From NCBI GenBank assembly GCA_016808115.1, contig JAEQBH010002359.1:186001-250000 (forward strand): DNA of 64,000 bases, written 5' to 3'. This document shows, piece by piece, positions 58,446 through 64,000 of the stretch. This DNA is from Tetrastigma voinierianum. Lineage: Eukaryota > Streptophyta > Magnoliopsida > Vitales > Vitaceae. The first letter of the stretch is position 1. Every line of letters starts with the position of its first letter. A program made the position numbers and the translations under genes. The notes beneath the pieces are model-generated. The model had not been told where the DNA came from, searched no databases, and worked only from the letters and a program-made list of their open reading frames with translations.

Positions 58446-59186
58446 ATTAATGACCCCCAAAAAGTTACTAACGATGAAAGGTGGAAATGATATCACTTAA
58501 ACTCAATATAAAAATATAATAAACACTAAATTATATTTGGTTTTTAAATTATAATAAGGAAAGAAGAGAAACTACAAGAAAAATGATTTTTTGTGTGTGT
58601 TTATTTTGTATTATGGAAAATGTAAAAAAAAAAAAGTTTAACTTAAAATTTACTAGAACCTTCCACCTTGTCAAATAAATTAATGCAAACTATATCACAA
58701 TTTAGCAAAATTTCAATGAAATCAACTAAATATGGAGAGATAAATTGAAAAATAAACCAATCAAACCCATTTAAAAGTAGAATTTAAGCAAAAAAAAAAA
58801 TCAAAATATAAAAAATAATAGAATAGAAGTCCACCTATTATTAAATGAATTGGAAATAGCAAACACGCACATGGCCAAGGAAGCAACCCTTGTCTATTTA
58901 TTGTAGCCTTGAATCCAACGTAATCAAAATGGAATCACTTGACCAACTGTTGAAGTCGCCGTAAAAATTAAATCATTTCATTTTTGTAGCCAGCTTTCAC
59001 ATTGATTTCCCAAGATTTCTACATTTTTTTAAATTTTTACTTAGTATTTAATCATTTGATTTAGAAGACTTTTAAGCCAAGAAAAAACACAAGGGAAAAA
59101 AATGTGGGTGGTATTTGAAAGCATCCCTTCAAACTTAAAGGGGTTTGAATGATGAAGTTCTCTTTCTTGGAAATTTCCACATTTTT
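58446..59186. other. AT-rich intergenic DNA
   Basis: Homopolymer-rich; no gene or element recognised. Confidence 0.6.
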
Positions 59187-61630
59187 TGTGACGCCCTAAT
59201 TTATGGGGGTCCGGTTGACAATCCGTCAACCCGCAGAATATTCGTGGGCGTCAGATGATCCGATGTCCATGCTGGTTAATCCCATTCACAGGGACTCATT
59301 GTGTCCCCTTTTTCGAGACTCATGATTTAATGAAAATTGGACATAGTCTCTTTTGTACGGGGAGCTCTACTCAAAATACAACCTATATAAAAACATGACA
59401 ACATAGCCCAATATTATATAACAACCTCACCAGGTCCACATACGAGTAAAAATGGTCACGTATGACCCATTTATCCATACTCAAACATATAAGCACATGA
59501 CTATAAAACCATAGTCCATAAGAGTTTAAATTACATCACTCTTATACAAAATATACATCAAAATTAAGCATTCTAATACATGTTTTACAAAAATATGAAT
59601 CAAAGCCAGAATCCGGCTTTCTTCTCAATATCGGCCTCTAGTGAGCGTCGTCTCCCTACACATTCTCTATACTTGAAAGGGGGTTCCACGATGGGGTGAG
59701 AAATGCCCAATAGAGAAATTCTCCTACAAGGGCTACTCCCCATCTAAGTGCACATGCAATGGCAAACACACACACATTCAAGTAAAATATGCACATTCCT
59801 ATTTGAACATCTACATGCCATGGATGAGAATGTGACTCACCTTATCCTATGTCTTGAGTCCTCACCGACTCCCTCACACATGCAAATGCCAAGTGTAAAC
59901 AACCGTCATTTTTCGATGACATCAAATGATTATTATTATTCATTTCATATTTACATTTACAACTATGCGCCTTTTGTGAGTAGTGGATTTCTGGTGTCGC
60001 ACTGCGGACTCCATAAACCCAGACACTTTTAAGGCCTTTCACCGTTGGGGACTATGTTTGACCATAATTGATGTGTCTTTCACTCTGGGGGGAATATATC
60101 CCAACTTGTTGATACCCAGCACATAATTTTCCTTTACCGTTTCCTTATTCTGTGTGACTCATTTTTGGACGTTGTCCCATTAACCGAGCCCACCACCCAT
60201 TCACCAAGAATGATAAATGACCACAACCATGCACACACACCCAATACTATGCGGTGTCCCCGTGCATATGAAATACATAATGTCCATGCATTTTTACCTC
60301 ATGTCACATGTATATATGAATGCTACATGTATCTTTATACTAGTACGGAATACCAAGCATTATGGATCAATTATATCAAAAGCATATAATTTAACTCATT
60401 CATGTTAATATATCTCAAACAAGCATGTATTTACATCATTCACAACACCATTTCAGTTGTCATTCAAATGAAGCAATGACACAAATATAATGATCCTAAA
60501 TTTAGGACCTCAATTTAACAAGACATCAACTGACCTCAACACCCATGAACCCATAAGTTTGATCCATTTACCATTTCGGTTGGGTACTCATAATCTCGAA
60601 AGCACCCAACACAAGAAACCTGAATACTTCAGTCTTGGACCAAAACCACTTTTCAAAAACAATCCTAAACTGTTCGAAAACAATCCCTCAAATTCTAACA
60701 TTTAGTCCCAAAATTTTGGGACTAAACCCCACGACCACTCACGGCCTAAAAATAACCATTGCCATTAAATGGCCTTTTAGTCTATAAATAATCAAAGTAG
60801 GAAGAAACCCCTATTTCTTGAAGTTTGACGAAACTTCTAAATTTTGGTACCCACACATAGTCCTTGTTGCGTGGATCGACTTTAACTCTCGGACCGTCTA
60901 GATTCGACCGTCGGAATGCCAAGAAAATATTCATTTTCTTTTCTCCCCCTTTCTCTCTCTCTTTCTCTATCTGTTCGTTTCCTCCCTCTCTGTCCTTTTT
61001 GTTTTCTTTTTTTCCTTTTCTCTACTTTTCCTCTTGGTCTTATCCCACTGAATTGTCTTGGTTTGCTTCCACTCTCATTTCTTTTTAATTTTCCTTTTTC
61101 TCTTTTCTTTCATTTTCTCCTCTTTCTTTTTTTTTTTCTCTTTTCTCATCTCTTTCTTTTTTTCTCTTTTCTCATCCCTTTTTTCTTCTCCTACCTGTAT
61201 TAATCAAGTGGGGAACTTCCCAGCTTTCCTCATATACTTAATCATCTCCTGATTTCTTAATTTTCTTGATTTTTCTTTCCTTTTATTTCCCTCTTTTTTT
61301 GACACGTGCCTCCGGCATGACCATTCACATAAGTGCTCCACTGAAACAAATGCCATGTGGCGTCACCACGATCATGTTATATGTCCCTCGATGCAGATTG
61401 CCTCAACGTGAAATTAGATTGTCTCTCATAATCAAGGCAGAATTCGTGGGATAACTAGATTTCGTGAAAATTCAACGGTGAGGTCCGTTTCATCATCGAG
61501 ATCTAAGATTTCTGTTGGTTTCAATCAAAATTACCATTTACCCAATAAAAAAAGTGAATTTTTTCTGAATTTTCATTTCAATGATGATTTATTTTCTTTG
61601 CATTAGAGTAGGCCCTATAGAAAAACTACA
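59187..61630 (+). mobile_element. Probable solo LTR
   Basis: Starts TGTGACGCCCTAATTTATGG, a typical start of long plant Gypsy LTRs, and can be closed at AAAAACTACA (61630), with TTTTT on both outer sides (59182-59186, 61631-61635). The length is 2444 bp. The T-run duplication is weak evidence because of low complexity. The inside is non-coding and includes a pyrimidine-rich tract at 60935-61200 whose frames are composition artefacts. No internal retroelement genes adjoin it. Confidence 0.55.
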
Positions 61631-61719
61631 TTTTTTCCTTCAATAATTAATTAAAATTTTGATTAGTAATTTTTGTTAAAGAAAAGCATAAGAATAGTCT
61701 ATAAGAAATAAAAGATGAA

Positions 61720-62453
61720 GGCCCTGTTTGGTGGAGACCGTTTTGTGCTAAAATTAGAGGATTAGACCCATTTAGAGGATTGACCAATCAAAACCTCTAA
61801 TGTTGTTGTTTGGTTAAGAGATGATTGGAATAAGTGGGTTGGGTGTCCGTTAGTTTCAAGCATTGTGTTGGGACAGCATTTTGAATAAGTTGCGTATGTA
61901 GAGTTGAAGAACATAAGTTTATCCCAAAGTTGTCAATAATTACCGTCCTTAATCTAAGGTTCTCATAAAACCCTATAAGAGTTCACTAGCCAATTGCCCT
62001 ATCTTTAATAATTAATATGAATAAATTAACACATTAAGAATATTATGTATTTATCACTAATTTACATAAAAAAAAATTGGTCATAACTCTATTGATAAAC
62101 TAATAGTAATATTTATCTATTTGCACAAGGTTAATATTTTTTCAAATTAGCAACTTAAGAAATTTGTATATTTTAAAATTATTAATCTTTTATTGTAAAT
62201 GATGTTTTAATTCTTCAAGAGTAGTATACCTTATTTCCAATAAACTCATCTTATAAATCTAAATTATTAACAAAAAAAAATACTTAACAATAAATGATGT
62301 AAATGTCCTTATTGATCATTTTATACAATTAAGTAGTTATCGGTTATTAGCTAAATTATACCAAACACATTTATATAAACAGTTAATAGAATCAATGGCT
62401 TGAATAAGCTAATAGAATTACTACCAGTTATCCGCTAGTTGCCAAACATGGCC
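61720..62453. mobile_element. hAT-type MITE
   Basis: 734 bp, opening GGCCCTGTTTGG and closing CCAAACATGGCC, inverted ends with one mismatch. Flanks (AAGATGAA and AAAAACAA) are a poor 8-bp duplication. The interior matches 29450-29960. No coding capacity. The family is identified by end sequence and by the typical GGC(C/A)(C/A)TGTTTGG ends of plant hAT derivatives. Confidence 0.7.
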
Positions 62454-63500
62454 AAAAACAAATGCATAAATTTACATGGAATTCAAAAATAGGGAAAAAT
62501 CAAGGACAAATGACAAATGAGTAAAAATTCACTATATTGTTTTTTTGAATTTATATTTTATAACATTAAAATGCGGGTAAAATGTGTTGTTTAGACTAAG
62601 CTTAAAAAACTTTGGCAAATCCATTTTATAACTTTACATTATTTTTTTATTTGCATTAATTCTCTTTTTTATTTTCTTTTGATGGAAAATTCCAAGTTGT
62701 AAGAAGATTCACTAAGGATATGTTTGTTTTTGGAAAATGCTAAGAAAAATGCAAGAAAAAGAAAATATGGAGGAAAAGTGAAAGAAAAAAAAATGAAGAA
62801 AAATTTAAAATTAAATATCACATACTATTTTTATTGACTACTTCTAAATAATTTTATTTATTTTTAACTAATTAATATAAAAATTGAATAATTTAAGAAT
62901 TTGTAAGTTTCTAAGTATTTTTTATTATTTATTTTTGACAATTAAATATTTTATTATAATATAGTAAATTATTTATATTGAGACTCAAATATGAGGTCTT
63001 TCTCCTATTCGATACCCTGTATTTTTAAACTTTGAATATTTACCAGCAGATCTTTCCTTAGATTCTAGAACCAAATACAACCTAAATTCAGTTAATGCCT
63101 ATGAGGCTATAGCATTTTAATAGAAATAAAATTCAAATCAAATTTTAATATTTTATTACTCAAAATTGCTTTTGAACATTTTTTAGAAACAAATTATCAA
63201 TGATGTTTATTTAATCATCTTCAAATATTTATATAATGATGTTTCAAATTAAATAGAAATTGAAAAATAACTATCACTTTATTATTATTATCATTATTTT
63301 TTTTTTTTATAGCTAAACACTTTTAATTACATCGTAATAAATTATGTCAATTGAAACTCGAATGAACCCCTTGCATATTTAAACATGGTATCCTTTGCCT
63401 TTTTTGAATACAATTCTTTGCTTATTTATAGCGTTTAACGCAAGTTATTATTTTTTTATTACTATATTGGTTTTTTTTAATATAATTTTCGGTTTAAACA
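62454..63500. other. AT-rich intergenic DNA
   Basis: No gene recognised. Short A- and T-runs throughout. Confidence 0.6.
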
Positions 63501-63503
63501 TTT

Positions 63504-64000
63504 CTTATATATATATGGGTCTCCCCCGCTCTCCGCATTTCCCTCTTCAAACATTTCTCTTAGCTTCCTGTACACTGGCACTTAATCCTAACACTCCATG
63601 TGCTCGTCTCCCTCTCCAAACCCACCATTCTTGAAACCCCAACGTTCCTCGTCTTGAAACCCTAACTGGTTATTATCCCATATACCCTCAAAATCCCTAA
63701 AATGCCTAAACCTTCACCGTACAGGTCGGAGAACTTGGGGAAACGGTAGTTGTTATCTTCCTCTCTGTCTAAAGATATAGTTCGGAATCTCCATCTTTAT
63801 CAATGTCATTAGGTTTTCAGACATGTCTCTCAGTTCTGTTTCTCTTGATGTATTATTTTCTGTTGGTTTGTTTATGGTTTATTTTCACATTGGTGCAGGG
63901 GAGATTATCTAGGGCTACAACATCTTCGGAATCCAAGTATTGTGATTTGATTTGGGTTTAGTGGTGCAAATTTGGAAACAAAACATAATTTCTTCTCTTA
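63504..64000 (+). other. Possible 5' end of an unidentified gene
   Basis: A TATATATATA box near 63505 is followed by less AT-rich, pyrimidine-rich sequence that looks like a leader. An ATG at 63702 opens MPKPSPYRSENLGK up to a GT donor at 63746. A T-rich stretch with GGTGCAG acceptor ends at 63898, and the join continues RGDYLGLQHLRNPS before TGA or a further donor near 63935. The composition shift and splice signals suggest a real gene start leaving the window. The product is not recognised. Confidence 0.3.

Noticed and set aside
60864..61252. Overlapping plus-strand frames of 64-95 codons
   Set aside because: Same composition effect in a C/T-rich tract inside the probable solo LTR.

Overview
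The window reads as nuclear DNA from a eudicot plant, probably a repeat-rich one. It has intron-containing genes with GT-AG borders, plant LTR retrotransposons of both the Copia and Gypsy superfamilies, hAT-type miniature elements and AT-rich intergenic DNA. I cannot name the species. There is no bacterial, organellar or CRISPR content.

Regions 1-10733 and 33376-44290 are two direct tandem copies of one gene: an LRR receptor-like kinase of the LRR-VIII-2 type (signal peptide, single-LRR exons, malectin domain, transmembrane segment, Ser/Thr kinase). Exon order, introns and flanks match between copies, and both carry a TRIM-like mini-retrotransposon in the same kinase intron. As given, both copies are broken, mostly at different places. 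Many differences are short scrambled blocks, so sequence error must be excluded before calling them dead. Downstream of copy 2 (44306-45140) is the decayed 5' end of what looks like a third copy; its counterpart beside copy 1 is split by insertions.

The flank of copy 1 was expanded by insertions that copy 2 lacks: an integrase-less Copia element (10734-14484), an LTR-like block (14522-16960) and a complete Tat-type Gypsy element (17109-28987) with a 5-bp target duplication confirmed by the empty site beside copy 2. From 29363 to 33375 the junction holds a hAT-type MITE, a tRNA-derived SINE-like unit, AT microsatellites, a degenerate hAT-like coding remnant split by an LTR fragment, and a 263-bp direct repeat.

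From 47112 to 58445 lies a second Tat-type Gypsy element whose 5' LTR is truncated. Both Gypsy elements lie on the minus strand. Each has a long region between pol and the 3' LTR that contains an antisense (plus-strand) reading region and a tandem array (about 86-100 bp units in the first, about 60 bp units in the second).

The right end (58446-64000) is AT-rich intergenic DNA with a probable solo LTR (59187-61630), a hAT-type MITE (61720-62453) and, at the edge, what may be the 5' end of an unidentified plus-strand gene. No intact protein-coding gene can be fully supported in this window.
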